Position numbers and translations under genes: made by a program. This document shows, in pieces, positions 29,631 through 38,956 of a stretch of DNA of 64,000 nucleotides (position 1 is the first letter of the stretch; each line of letters starts with the position of its first letter). Source of the stretch: Paracoccaceae bacterium (GTDB taxonomy: Bacteria; Pseudomonadota; Alphaproteobacteria; Rhodobacterales; Rhodobacteraceae); NCBI GenBank assembly GCA_006226775.1, contig SBGD01000083.1:1-64000 (forward strand), read 5' to 3'. The notes beneath the pieces were generated by a model that was not told the origin of the DNA, ran no database searches, and was given only the letters and a program-made list of their open reading frames with translations.

Positions 29631-30457
29631 CGCTCGATATCGCGCACCTGCGTAGCTGGATCGGCCGCGAAGAGACCGACAGCGAAGTGCTGACCGAGAC
29701 CAGGGCGCGCCAGTTCAACGCCACGCTCGACCGCACCTCGCCCACCGCGCCGGGCGCCGAGGCGCCGCTGCTGATCCACCTCTGCCTCGCCCAACCGATC
29801 GCGCCGATGTCGGCGCTGGGCCGCGACGGCCACCCGGCGCTGGGCGGCTTCCTGCCGCCGGTGCCCCTGCCGCGCCGGATGTGGGCCGGCGGCGCCTTCA
29901 CCTTCCACGCGCCGATCCGCATCGGCGCCACCGTTTCCCGGCGCTCCACCATCACCGATGTCCAGGTCAAGCAGGGCCGCACCGGCGCGCTCTGTTTCGT
30001 CACCGTCACCCACGAGGTCACCAGCGACGGCACGGCGGCACTCACCGAACGCCAGGACATCGTCTACCGCGAGGCCACGGCAGCGGCGAAATCCGAGCCC
30101 CCCGCAGCACCGCCGGGCGCGCATCGCCGCAGCCTAACGCCCACGCCGACCCTGCTCTTTCGCTACTCCGCGCTCACCTTCAATGGCCACCGCATCCACT
30201 ACGACAGGCCTTTCGCCACCGGTGTCGAAGGCTATCCCGGCCTCATCGTCCATGGCCCCTTGCAGGCCACGCTGCTCTGTCACCATGCGCAGGAGATCCG
30301 GGGACGACCGCCGAAGCACTTCCGCTTCCGCAGTCTCTCGCCGCTCTACGACGACGCCGATGTCACGCTGAACGCCGAGGACACGCCCGGGGGCCTGCGC
30401 CTCTGGACCGCCCGTCCCGACGGCCCGGTCGCAATGGAGGCCACCGCGGCGTTCTGA
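29627..30457 (+). CDS. FAS1-like/MaoC-family dehydratase (mesaconyl-C4-CoA hydratase-like)
   Basis: A 276-residue double hot-dog hydratase. The N-terminal half contains RRMWAGGAFTFHAPIRIG and the C-terminal half the catalytic-type motif LTFNGHRIHYDRPFA followed by GYPGLIVHGPLQATLL. This is the arrangement of mesaconyl-C4-CoA hydratase (Meh) and fungal Htd2-type enzymes. It overlaps the CoA-transferase by 4 bases (ATGA). The cassette would suit breakdown of C5 dicarboxylates such as mesaconate, citramalate or itaconate, which is inference. Confidence 0.85.
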   Translation: MTLDIAHLRSWIGREETDSEVLTETRARQFNATLDRTSPTAPGAEAPLLIHLCLAQPIAPMSALGRDGHPALGGFLPPVPLPRRMWAGGAFTFHAPIRIGATVSRRSTITDVQVKQGRTGALCFVTVTHEVTSDGTAALTERQDIVYREATAAAKSEPPAAPPGAHRRSLTPTPTLLFRYSALTFNGHRIHYDRPFATGVEGYPGLIVHGPLQATLLCHHAQEIRGRPPKHFRFRSLSPLYDDADVTLNAEDTPGGLRLWTARPDGPVAMEATAAF

Positions 30458-30466
30458 GCCCGCCCG

Positions 30467-30525
30467 CCCCGGACCTGATCCGGGGCCTCCACGTCAACCC
30501 ATGAGGTCCCGGATCAGGTCCGGGA
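30467..30525. repeat. REP-like inverted repeat, CCGGAYNTGATCCGG family, copy 1
   Basis: The arms 30467-30489 and 30503-30525 are 23 bases each and pair with two mismatches around a 13-base loop. Each arm also contains its own small palindrome (CCGGA...TCCGG). It sits between the convergent ends of the hydratase gene and the fused dehydrogenase gene and may act as a transcription end. Confidence 0.75.
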
Positions 30526-30569
30526 CGCGGTGGGGCAAGCGGCAACCGCCGGGTCGGGACGCCTGCCGC

Positions 30570-32255
30570 TCACACCTCGTCAGGGAAATGCTTCATCACC
30601 AGCCGGATCGGGTTCGGCGCCGCCTGGCCCAACCCGCAGATCGAAGCATCCGCCATCGCCTGGCAGACCTCCTCCAGCAGCCCCTGGTCCCAGTGCTTGG
30701 CCTGCATCAGCTTGACCGCCTTCTCGCAGCCCACCCGGCAGGGCGTGCATTGCCCGCAGCTTTCGTCCTCGAAGAACCGCAGCATGTTGAGCGCCGCGTC
30801 GCGCGCCGAATCCTGGTCCGACAGCACAACCACCGCCGCCGAGCCGATGAAGCTGTCGTGTGGCTGCAAGGTGTCGAAATCCAGCGGCAGATCCGCCATG
30901 GTCGCGGGCAGCAGCCCCGAGGAGGGCCCGCCCGGCTGATAGGCCTTGAAGACATGGCCGTCGCGCATCCCGCCCGCCGCGTCGATGATGTCGGTGATCG
31001 TCGAGCCCGCCGGCAACAGATGCACCCCGGGGTTTTTCACCCGCCCGGAGACCGAATAGGAGCGCAGCCCCTTGCGGCCATTCTTCTCGACCCCCGAGAG
31101 GATCTCCGGCCCCTCGCGGCAGACCTTCGCCACCCAGTGCAGCGTCTCGACATTATGCACCAGCGTGGGCCGGCCAAAGACGCCGACCTGCGCCACATAG
31201 GGCGGACGGTGCCGCGGAATGCCGCGCTTGCCCTCGATCGATTCGATCATCGCGCTCTCTTCGCCGCAGATATAGGCCCCGGCCCCGCGCCGCAGGTCGA
31301 TGTAGCCCTTACCCACAAGACCTTCGCCTTCCAGAGCCTTGATTTCGCGTCGCAAAATCTCCAGCACCGCAGGATACTCGTCGCGCATGTAGATGAAACA
31401 GGTCTCGGCCTCGACCGCCCAGGCCGCAATCAGCATTCCTTCAAGGAAAACATGCGGTTCCCGCTCGAGGTGAAAGCGATCCTTGAAGGTACCCGGCTCG
31501 CCCTCATCACCATTCACCGCGAGATAGCGCGGGCCCTCTTCCGCGCGCACGAAGCCCCATTTCTTGCCCGAGGGAAAGCCCGCGCCGCCAAGCCCGCGCA
31601 GGCCCGAGGCCAGCACCTTGTCCTGCACCGCCTCCCAGTCGCCCTCCGCGCGCAAAGCCTCGAGCACGGTATAGCCGCCACCCTCACGATAGGCTGCAAA
31701 CCCCTGGTAATCCGGGATTTTCGGATGGGTGTCCCCGGCGTAAATCGCCGCCTTCACCTTGGCCACATCGGCGTGATCGATATGGTTGTGCCCCAGTTCC
31801 AGCACCGGCGCGGTATCGCAGCGCCCCATGCAGGGCGCGCGCAGCACCCGCACCTGCGCGGGGTCGAGCCCCTCGCTCAGCGCTTCGCGCAATTGCTCGG
31901 CCCCGGCCAATTCGCACGACAGCGAGTCGCAGACCCGGATGGTCAGCGCGGGCGGCGGGGTGTCGCCTTCGCGCAGGGGGTCGAAATGGGCGTAGAATGT
32001 CGCCACCTCCCAGACCTCGGCCATGGGCAGGCGCATCTCTTCGCAAAGCGCGCGCAGGTGGCGCGCCGCAAGATGGCCGTGCGCGTGCTGGATCAGGTGC
32101 AGGAACTCGATCAGCAGGTCGCGGCGCCGCGGACGGTCGCCCAGCAGCGCACGAACCTCCTCCAGCGCACCATCCTCGAACTGGCGGCCTTTCGGCGTGT
32201 GGCGGCCCTTGCCCTTGCCGGATTTCCAGACGCCCTTGCGTTCGTCGAGTGCCAT
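30570..32255 (-). CDS. Fused NuoE-NuoF type diaphorase subunit of NAD-dependent formate dehydrogenase
   Basis: A 561-residue flavo-iron-sulfur protein. Residues 1-160 are a thioredoxin-like [2Fe-2S] NuoE/FdsG module with Cys109, Cys114, Cys142 and Cys146. Residues from about 200 form the NuoF/FdsB module: GLRGLGGAGFPSG and NGDEGEPGTFKD (FMN/NADH site), then the [4Fe-4S] ligands Cys500, Cys503, Cys506 and Cys540. The fused architecture matches the beta subunit of tungsten/molybdenum formate dehydrogenases (FDH1 type), which passes electrons to NAD+. The catalytic alpha subunit is not adjacent on either side. The ATG at 32255 has GAGGAGGA upstream. Confidence 0.88.
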   Translation of the reverse strand: MALDERKGVWKSGKGKGRHTPKGRQFEDGALEEVRALLGDRPRRRDLLIEFLHLIQHAHGHLAARHLRALCEEMRLPMAEVWEVATFYAHFDPLREGDTPPPALTIRVCDSLSCELAGAEQLREALSEGLDPAQVRVLRAPCMGRCDTAPVLELGHNHIDHADVAKVKAAIYAGDTHPKIPDYQGFAAYREGGGYTVLEALRAEGDWEAVQDKVLASGLRGLGGAGFPSGKKWGFVRAEEGPRYLAVNGDEGEPGTFKDRFHLEREPHVFLEGMLIAAWAVEAETCFIYMRDEYPAVLEILRREIKALEGEGLVGKGYIDLRRGAGAYICGEESAMIESIEGKRGIPRHRPPYVAQVGVFGRPTLVHNVETLHWVAKVCREGPEILSGVEKNGRKGLRSYSVSGRVKNPGVHLLPAGSTITDIIDAAGGMRDGHVFKAYQPGGPSSGLLPATMADLPLDFDTLQPHDSFIGSAAVVVLSDQDSARDAALNMLRFFEDESCGQCTPCRVGCEKAVKLMQAKHWDQGLLEEVCQAMADASICGLGQAAPNPIRLVMKHFPDEV

Positions 32256-32433
32256 GTCGGGTTCCTCCTCAATTGGCCGCGACATTAGGCGGCGCACGTG
32301 CCGGGTGCGAGGCCAAATGCGACGCCCGGCGCGCCAATCGCGTTGCATCCCGTGCCGATCTGTCGCCGATTTGCCCTATCGGAAACCAAATCTTAGCTTA
32401 TGCACCCTACGACTCAGGACAAGAGAGCTTCAA

Positions 32434-33453
32434 GTGATCCGTTTTGCCGCCGCCACACTTGCCCCTGTCGTGCTGCTCGCGCTCGGCGCGTTGAGCGGCG
32501 GGTTCTGGATCTGGGCGGCGCTGGGCTACATGACGCTGCTGGTCTTCGGGCTGGACCGGTTGCGCGCGCTGGCCGCCCCCGGCGATCCGGGGGCCGAGTT
32601 TCCCGCGGGCACGGGGCTGTCGCTGGCGCTCGGGCTGCTGCATTTTCCACTGCTGGCGCTGGCGGTCTGGCTGGTGGCGGGGGAAAGCGGCGCGCCCTGG
32701 CCGGCGCGGTTGGCGGGGTTTTTCGCCTTCGGGCTGTTCTTCGGCCAGGTGAGCAACTCGAACGCGCACGAGTTGATCCACCGCGCCGACCGCAACCTGC
32801 GGCGGCTGGGCGTGGCGGTCTATGCCTCGGTGCTCTATGGCCACCATGCCTCGGCCCATCGGCTGGTGCATCACGTGCATGTGGCCACCCGCAAGGACCC
32901 CAATTCGCCGCGCCCGGGCGAAAGCTACTACCGTTTCGCCCTGCGCGCCCTGCGCGGCGAATACCGCGCCGGCAAGGCGGCCGAAACCGCGCGCCGCCAG
33001 GGCCGCCGCAGGACCGGGCTGCATCCCTACAGGGTCCATGCGCTGATCAGCCTGGCCAGCCTGACCTCGGCGGCGCTGATCGGCGGGCTGGCGGGGGTGG
33101 GCGCACTGGTGGCGCTTGCCGTCTATGCGCAGGCGCAACTTCTGGTGTCGGATTACGTCCAGCACTACGGGCTGACCCGCGCCCTCGATGCCGCGGGCAA
33201 GCCCGAGCCCTGCGGCCCGCAGCACAGCTGGAACGCGCCGCATTGGTATTCCTCGGCGCTGATGCTGAACGCGCCGCGCCATTCCGATCACCACATCCGC
33301 CCCGGGGTCGAGTATCCCGGGCTGAAACTGAGCGAGGACGACATGCCGATCCTGCCCCATTCGCTGCCGGTGATGGCGCTGATCGCGCTCTGGCCGCGCC
33401 GGTGGCGGGCGCTGATGGACCCGCGCGCGGCGCGCTGGCAAGGCCCCGCCTGA
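32434..33453 (+). CDS. AlkB-like integral-membrane di-iron oxygenase (alkane 1-monooxygenase / fatty-acid desaturase superfamily)
   Basis: A 339-residue membrane enzyme. Hydrophobic segments are followed by the histidine boxes NAHELIHR (residues 110-117), HHASAHRLVHHVH (137-149) and NAPRHSDHHIRP near 276, the three-box di-iron pattern of AlkB, with a fourth conserved QHYGL. AlkB hydroxylates terminal carbons of alkanes; shorter relatives act on other hydrophobic substrates. No rubredoxin gene is adjacent. The likely start is GTG at 32434; no in-frame ATG fits without overlapping the divergent gene. Confidence 0.85.
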   Translation: MIRFAAATLAPVVLLALGALSGGFWIWAALGYMTLLVFGLDRLRALAAPGDPGAEFPAGTGLSLALGLLHFPLLALAVWLVAGESGAPWPARLAGFFAFGLFFGQVSNSNAHELIHRADRNLRRLGVAVYASVLYGHHASAHRLVHHVHVATRKDPNSPRPGESYYRFALRALRGEYRAGKAAETARRQGRRRTGLHPYRVHALISLASLTSAALIGGLAGVGALVALAVYAQAQLLVSDYVQHYGLTRALDAAGKPEPCGPQHSWNAPHWYSSALMLNAPRHSDHHIRPGVEYPGLKLSEDDMPILPHSLPVMALIALWPRRWRALMDPRAARWQGPA

Positions 33454-33514
33454 TGCCCCGCCCCCGCGGATTTGTGACTTGCCCCCCGGGGCGCGCATCT
33501 GCCAGAGTTGCGCC

Positions 33515-33934
33515 ATGATCAGACATTGCCGGTTTTCACTGGGCCTGTTTTCGCTGGCCGCCCTCGTCCTCACCGCCCCCGCCGCGCTGGCCCAGATGTC
33601 GGCGGCGGAATTCGAGTCCTATGTCACCGGAAAGACGCTCTATTTCGGCTCGAACGGGCGCGAATACGGGGTCGAGGAATACCGCGCGGATCGCCGCGTG
33701 CGCTGGTCCTTCCTCGACGGGCGCTGCCGCGACGGCATCTGGTACGAGGACGATCGCGGCATGATCTGCTTCGTCTACGAGGACACCCCCGACCCGCAAT
33801 GCTGGACCTTCCGGCGCAGCCCCGGCGGCGGGTTGCTGGCGCGGTTCGAGGATGACCCCGAAGGCACGCTGCTCTACGAGGCCAACCAGAACGAAGAGCC
33901 GATGATGTGCCTCGGTCCCGAGATCGGCGTCTGA
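33515..33934 (+). CDS. Exported protein of unknown function
   Basis: A 139-residue protein with a clear signal peptide (LFSLAALVLTAPAALA, cleavage before QMSA). The mature domain starts FESYVTGKTLYFGSNGREYG and has cysteines at CRDG, MICF, QCW and MCLG, perhaps two disulfides. I do not recognise a named family; it resembles small periplasmic proteins of marine Rhodobacterales. Confidence 0.75.
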   Translation: MIRHCRFSLGLFSLAALVLTAPAALAQMSAAEFESYVTGKTLYFGSNGREYGVEEYRADRRVRWSFLDGRCRDGIWYEDDRGMICFVYEDTPDPQCWTFRRSPGGGLLARFEDDPEGTLLYEANQNEEPMMCLGPEIGV

Positions 33935-33965
33935 GCGGCGCTTTTATCCAAGCCTTGCCAGGCGC

Positions 33966-34718
33966 TTAGCCCTGCGCCCGCCGGATGACCGTGGCGATGG
34001 CCTCGGCAATCATCGGCAGGCAGTCGGGCGCGGAAAAGCTGTGATCGGCACCTTTCAGCAAGCTCAGCGCCATGTCGGGGCACTCCGCGTGATCGAGCAG
34101 GCGCAGGGCGGTGTCGCGGCTGACGGCATTGTCCTCGGTCCCCTGCAGGCAGCGCACCGGGAAGGGCAGGTTCAGGGCCGAGCGCAGCACGAGGTGCTTG
34201 CGCCCGTCCTCGATCAACCGGCGGGTGACGCGGTAGGGTTCGCCATAGTCCGAGGGCATGTCGTAGTAGCCCTGCTCGGTGACCTGCGCCTTTTGCGCCT
34301 CGGTGAAGCCGGCCCAGAAGCCGTCTTCGGTGAAATCCGGCGCCGCGGCGATGGTGACAAGGCCCGCGACCGTCCCGAGCCTTTGGCACATCAGCAGCGC
34401 GATCCAGCCGCCCATGGACGAGCCCACCAACACCAGCGGCCCGTCGCAGGTGGCGCGGATCACCGCCTCGGCATCCTCGGCCCAGTCGCCGATGCAGCCC
34501 TCCTCGAAGGCGCCGGAGCTTGCGCCATGGCCGGAGTAGTCGAACCGCAGGAAGGCGCGGCCCTCGGCCCGGCAGTGGTCTTCCAGCCAGATGGCCTTGG
34601 TGCCCGTCATGTCGGACTTGTAGCCGCCGAGGAAGACGACGGTGGGGCCCGTGCCATCGGTCTTGTGATAGGCGATGCGGCGGTTGCTGGGGGTGTCGAG
34701 GGTTTGCGGCGTGGTCAT
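33966..34718 (-). CDS. Alpha/beta hydrolase (ABHD10-like esterase)
   Basis: A 250-residue alpha/beta hydrolase. VVFLGGYKSDMTG forms the oxyanion region, the nucleophile elbow is GSSMGGW, RFDYSGHGAS matches the family, and the catalytic His is in GADHSFS. The closest class I recognise is the ABHD10/mycophenolic-acid acyl-glucuronide esterase group. The substrate is unknown. Confidence 0.85.
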   Translation of the reverse strand: MTTPQTLDTPSNRRIAYHKTDGTGPTVVFLGGYKSDMTGTKAIWLEDHCRAEGRAFLRFDYSGHGASSGAFEEGCIGDWAEDAEAVIRATCDGPLVLVGSSMGGWIALLMCQRLGTVAGLVTIAAAPDFTEDGFWAGFTEAQKAQVTEQGYYDMPSDYGEPYRVTRRLIEDGRKHLVLRSALNLPFPVRCLQGTEDNAVSRDTALRLLDHAECPDMALSLLKGADHSFSAPDCLPMIAEAIATVIRRAQG

Positions 34719-34810
34719 GGCGGCTCCGGTTCTGGTCGGCGCGATATTGGCCGGGGTCGCGGCCAAGCGCAACGGCAGCCGTGCGTCGCGCTTGAGGCCG
34801 CCGGCCCGGC

Positions 34811-36052
34811 TCAGGCGTCCTGCTCCACTTCGTCGAGGCCCAGCGCCACCACGCTGGCCCCGAGGCAAAGCCCGGCGAACCCGATCAGCGCCGCCGAGGG
34901 CCCGATCAGGGCCGCCGCCCCGCCCAGCGCGCCCGCCACCAGCAAGAGCGTGCCAATCGCGGTATTGGCCAGCGCGGCATAACTCGCGCGCTTGTCCTCG
35001 GGCGACATGTCCACCAGGTAGGTCGAGCGGCCCTGGCGCACCCCGTGATAGGCCAGCATCAGGATGAAAAGCGCCAGCGGGATCGCCCAGAGGGTCTGGG
35101 CGAGGCCCAGCGCCGCCGCGCCGACCGCGCCCAGCATGGCCACGGCGCCGATCAGCCCGGTGAGGATCAGCACCCGGCGGCTGGAGCGGTCGGCCAGCCG
35201 GCCCCAGAGGTAGGAGCTGAGAAACGAGGCGGCGGCCGAAACCAGCACCAGCACCCCCAGCCGGTCGAGCGCGAGGCCACCCGAGCGGCTGGCCAGCAGC
35301 ACCAGGTAGGGCGGCGCCAGCGCGGTCGGCACCAGCATCCCGCGCACGAGGATGAAGCGCTGCAATTGACCGTCCTGCCAGAGCGGCGAAAGATCGGGGC
35401 GGGTGTCCTTTTCGGGCCTGCTCGGCTCTTCCTCGAGACGCGCCAGCACCGCCGCGGCCAGCACCCACAGACAGGCGGCCAGCGCGATGGCCGCGATCAC
35501 CGCCGCCTCGTTGCGCAGCACCCCGGCCAGCAGCAACAGCCCCAGCAGGATCACCCCCGCCGAGGCGACGCTGCCCGCCGCGCCGGTGACGCTGCCGCGG
35601 CGCGATTTGCCGATGGTCTTGCCCAGGATGTCCTTGTAGCTGACCGAACAGGCGGCGCGCGACAGCGCCAGCCCGGCCAGCGCGCCGCAGATCGCAACCC
35701 CCGCCGCCCGGCCCTCCAGCGTCAGCGCCACCAGCACGATCAGCGCGGCGAACGCGCCCTGCCCCAGCGCGCCCGCGACCCAGAAGGTCTTGCGCAGGCG
35801 CATCCGGCGCAGCCAGCCCGACAGCAGGATCTGCGGCAAGAGCGCCCCGGCCTCGCGGATCGGCACCAGCAGCCCCACCAGCGCCGCGGGCACCCCCAGC
35901 GAGGTGGCAAGCCAGGACAGGATCAGCTTGGGATCGATCAGCCCGTCAGACAGTTTCGAGGCGGTCAGCGCAAGGATGTGACGCATGCCGTTGCGGGCCT
36001 CGCGGGCATCGGTGGGCGCACCGGAAATGCGGGTGAACAGGTGGGTGGACAA
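34811..36052 (-). CDS. Major facilitator superfamily permease
   Basis: A 413-residue polytopic membrane protein with about 12 hydrophobic segments and two halves separated by a charged loop (LEEEPSRPEKDTRPD). The loop GRLADRSSRR after TM8 is a typical MFS motif-A-like turn. The substrate cannot be read. The start appears to be TTG at 36052 with GGGGAG upstream; an internal ATG (at MRHILALTASKL) would also leave all membrane segments intact. Confidence 0.82.
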   Translation of the reverse strand: MSTHLFTRISGAPTDAREARNGMRHILALTASKLSDGLIDPKLILSWLATSLGVPAALVGLLVPIREAGALLPQILLSGWLRRMRLRKTFWVAGALGQGAFAALIVLVALTLEGRAAGVAICGALAGLALSRAACSVSYKDILGKTIGKSRRGSVTGAAGSVASAGVILLGLLLLAGVLRNEAAVIAAIALAACLWVLAAAVLARLEEEPSRPEKDTRPDLSPLWQDGQLQRFILVRGMLVPTALAPPYLVLLASRSGGLALDRLGVLVLVSAAASFLSSYLWGRLADRSSRRVLILTGLIGAVAMLGAVGAAALGLAQTLWAIPLALFILMLAYHGVRQGRSTYLVDMSPEDKRASYAALANTAIGTLLLVAGALGGAAALIGPSAALIGFAGLCLGASVVALGLDEVEQDA

Positions 36053-36123
36053 GTGGCGGGCTCCCCGTGGCGTGATGCAGCAACGATAGGGCGCGGGCGG
36101 GCGGGATCAATTCGGGCGGGCAC

Positions 36124-36163
36124 CGATCTGTCAACAGATCGGCACCGATCCATCGATGGATCG
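36124..36163. repeat. Dispersed copy of the paired TCAA hairpins
   Basis: Two adjacent 18-base hairpins: CGATCTG TCAA CAGATCG (36124-36141) and CGATCCA TCGA TGGATCG (36146-36163), joined by GCAC. The spacing is the same as in the 116-bp repeat at 25.8 kb. The first stem differs by a paired C-to-T / G-to-A change that keeps base pairing. It lies between the divergent MFS and thrS genes. Confidence 0.85.
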
Positions 36164-36263
36164 GCCCCCGGGGGTTGACACGCGCCGCCCCGCGCGCGAA
36201 GGGAAGCGACCACATACCCGCAACCGGGCGTTCTGTAGGCGCCAAACCGACGAGGAGGCCGAT

Positions 36264-38276
36264 ATGGCACAAATCTCCCTGACTTTTCCCGACGGCAATT
36301 CCCGCTCTTTCGAGGCGGGTGTCACCCCTGCGGATGTGGCCTCCGAGATCTCGAAATCGCTCGCCAAGAAGGCCATTTCGGCCAATGTGAACGGCGCGCA
36401 TTGGGATCTGCAGTGGCCCATCGTTGAAGATGCGCAGATCGCCATCAACACCATGAAGGACGATGCCCCGGCGCTGGAACTGATCCGCCATGACCTTGCC
36501 CATATCATGGCCCGCGCGGTGCAGGAGATCTGGCCCGACGTGAAGGTCACCATCGGCCCGGTGATCGAGAACGGCTGGTACTACGATTTCGACCGGCAGG
36601 AGCCTTTCACGCCCGAGGATCTGGGCGAGATCGAAAAGAAGATGCGCGAGATCATCAACAAGCGCGACGCGGTGCGCACCGAGGTCTGGGACCGCGACCG
36701 GGCAATCGCGCATTACGAGGCCAATGGCGAGCCCTACAAGGTGGAACTGATCAACGCGATCCCCGACGATGGCCAGCCGATCCGCATGTACTGGCACGGC
36801 GACTGGCAGGATCTCTGCCGCGGCCCGCACCTGCAGCATACCGGCCAGGTGCCCGCCGATGCCTTCAAGCTGATGCGCGTCTCGGGCGCCTATTGGCGCG
36901 GGGACAGCAGGAACGCCCAGTTGCAGCGGATCTACGGCGTGGCCTTCCAGAACAAGGAAGACCTGCGCAAGTATCTCAACTTCCTCGAAGAGGCCGAGAA
37001 GCGCGATCACCGCCGCCTGGGCCGCGAGATGGACCTGTTTCACATGCAGGAGGAAGCCCCGGGCCAGGTGTTCTGGCACCCCAACGGCTGGACAATCTAC
37101 ACCCAGCTTCAGGACTACATGCGCCGCAAGCAGCGCGCCGGCGGGTACAAGGAGATCAACACGCCGCAGGTGGTCGACCGCAAGCTCTGGGAGGCCTCGG
37201 GCCACTGGGAGAAATACCAGCACCACATGTTCCTCGTCGAGGTGGATGAAAGCCGCGATGGCGAAAACGACGATGCGGCGGTCAAGGACAAATCCCAGAC
37301 CCGGATCAATGCGCTGAAACCGATGAACTGCCCCTGCCATGTGCAGGTCTTCAACCAGGGGCTGAAATCCTATCGCGACCTGCCCTTGCGGCTGGCCGAG
37401 TTCGGGTCCTGCGCGCGGTTCGAGCCGTCGGGCGCGCTGCACGGCATCATGCGGGTGCGCGGCTTTACCCAGGACGATGCGCATATCTTCTGCACCGAGG
37501 CGCAGATCCAGGAGGAATGCGCGCGCTTCATCGATTTCCTCGCCAATATCTATGAAGAGCTGGGCTTTCCCGAATTCGAGATCAAGTTCGCCACCCGCCC
37601 GGAAAAGCGCGTCGGCTCCGATGAAAGCTGGGACTATGTCGAGGGCGCGCTGGAAAGCGCCATCAAGGCGGTGGGCCGCGACTATACGCTCGAGCCCGGC
37701 GATGGCGCCTTTTACGGCCCCAAGCTCGACTTCTACCTGACCGACGCGATCGGCCGGGTCTGGCAATGCGGCACCTTCCAGGTCGATCCGAACCTGCCCG
37801 AGCGGTTGGGGGCGACTTACATCGGCGCGGATGGCGACAAGCACCGGCCCTTCATGCTGCACCGCGCCTGCCTTGGCAGCTTCGAGCGGTTCGTCGGCAT
37901 CCTGATCGAGAACTGGGAAGGCAAGCTGCCCTTCTGGCTGGCGCCGCGGCAGGTGGTGGTGGCCTCGATCGTCTCGGATGCCGATGATTATGTCGCCGAG
38001 GTGGTCAGCGCTTTGCAGGCGCGCGGCGTGCGGGCCGAGGCGGATGTGCGCAACGAGAAGATCAACTACAAGGTGCGCGAGCATTCGATGGGCAAGGTCC
38101 CGGTGATCCTCGCCATCGGCGCGCGCGAGGTCGAGGAACGGACGGTCACCGTGCGGCGGCTGGGCCAGAAACAGACCCAGGTGGTGGCGCTGGACGCGAT
38201 CCTGGCCGAGCTGGGCCAGGGTGCCCTGCCCCCGGATCTGGGCGGTCCGGGTGCGGCGGATGCGGATGCGGCCTGA
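36264..38276 (+). CDS. thrS: Threonyl-tRNA synthetase
   Basis: A 670-residue class II synthetase charging tRNA-Thr. The order is TGS domain ([16 protein letters not shown]), the editing domain with the zinc-like [16 protein letters not shown] and CRGPH motifs, the catalytic core with motif 2 ([15 protein letters not shown]), [10 protein letters not shown] and motif 3 ([16 protein letters not shown]), and the anticodon-binding domain ([12 protein letters not shown]). GAGGAGG precedes the ATG at 36264. An acidic insert after FLVEVDES (about 10 residues) is typical of alphaproteobacterial ThrRS. Confidence 0.97.
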   Translation: MAQISLTFPDGNSRSFEAGVTPADVASEISKSLAKKAISANVNGAHWDLQWPIVEDAQIAINTMKDDAPALELIRHDLAHIMARAVQEIWPDVKVTIGPVIENGWYYDFDRQEPFTPEDLGEIEKKMREIINKRDAVRTEVWDRDRAIAHYEANGEPYKVELINAIPDDGQPIRMYWHGDWQDLCRGPHLQHTGQVPADAFKLMRVSGAYWRGDSRNAQLQRIYGVAFQNKEDLRKYLNFLEEAEKRDHRRLGREMDLFHMQEEAPGQVFWHPNGWTIYTQLQDYMRRKQRAGGYKEINTPQVVDRKLWEASGHWEKYQHHMFLVEVDESRDGENDDAAVKDKSQTRINALKPMNCPCHVQVFNQGLKSYRDLPLRLAEFGSCARFEPSGALHGIMRVRGFTQDDAHIFCTEAQIQEECARFIDFLANIYEELGFPEFEIKFATRPEKRVGSDESWDYVEGALESAIKAVGRDYTLEPGDGAFYGPKLDFYLTDAIGRVWQCGTFQVDPNLPERLGATYIGADGDKHRPFMLHRACLGSFERFVGILIENWEGKLPFWLAPRQVVVASIVSDADDYVAEVVSALQARGVRAEADVRNEKINYKVREHSMGKVPVILAIGAREVEERTVTVRRLGQKQTQVVALDAILAELGQGALPPDLGGPGAADADAA

Positions 38277-38599
38277 GCCGCGCGGGATTGTAACATCCTG
38301 CCGATACGGCGTGATCGGGCGCAGGTTTCGGTCGAATGCTGCGCGACGGTTGTAACATTCCAGCGCGGCAAGGTTACGGGGTGGCGGAGAGGAACCGCCA
38401 CCCCTTTCTGATTCCAAACGGTTTTTTCATGTTTCGTGCCGGGGCGGCCTCACGGGCGGCTGACAGGCGATTACGCATCCGTGATCAACGGCTCTGTGAA
38501 GTGCTTTGGTCCGCACCGCCAGCCTACTCTCGGTATAGCCGCCGCAGGGGCGGTTCAAGGACCAACCACTTGAGATCAAAGACCAAAAGGGATGTAGAA
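38277..38599 (+). promoter_or_regulatory. Control region upstream of the bufferin operon
   Basis: 323 bases without a credible gene. Two copies of TTGTAACAT followed by CCT/TCC occur at 38288-38299 and 38350-38361, 62 bases apart, followed by an inverted GGTTAC at about 38371. Their repetition suggests a regulator or alternative sigma-factor site. Closer to bufA (38510-38575) GGTCC/GGACC half-sites form weak dyads. Bufferin operons in Caulobacter are controlled by an ECF sigma factor, so an ECF promoter is expected, but I could not define it. Confidence 0.4.
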
Positions 38600-38905
38600 A
38601 TGTCGAATATGATGAAGACCTTTGCCGTGGCCGGCGCCGTTGCCGCCGCTCTTGCCGCCCAGACCACCACCGCCAGCGCGCAGGAAAAGGAAAAATGCTA
38701 CGGCGTGTCGATGGCCGGCGAAAACGATTGCGCCGCGGGCCCCGGCACCACCTGCGCCGGCACCTCGAAAGTCGATTACCAGGGCAATGCCTGGACGCTG
38801 GTGGACGCCGGCACCTGCACCGAGATCGAGCTTCCCGAGATGGCCGACGGATCGGCGCGCATGGGCTCGCTCGAGCCGCTCGAGCGCGACCTGCCGGCAA
38901 GCTGA
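38600..38905 (+). CDS. bufA: Bufferin precursor peptide BufA1 (DUF2282)
   Basis: A 101-residue precursor with an N-terminal Sec-type signal ([20 protein letters not shown], cleavage near ASA-Q). The core is [14 protein letters not shown], then [19 protein letters not shown] and GTC: four cysteines at 33, 44, 52 and 73, the DUF2282/bufferin pattern. In described bufferins a MNIO enzyme converts core cysteines to thiooxazole-type heterocycles and the exported product binds copper. The C-terminal tail ([20 protein letters not shown]) extends beyond the usual core. First gene of a four-gene operon. Confidence 0.9.
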   Translation: MSNMMKTFAVAGAVAAALAAQTTTASAQEKEKCYGVSMAGENDCAAGPGTTCAGTSKVDYQGNAWTLVDAGTCTEIELPEMADGSARMGSLEPLERDLPAS

Positions 38906-38956
38906 ACCGGCCCCGGGTGGGCAGCGCTGCCCACCCTCCGCAGGAGGGGACAGCAC

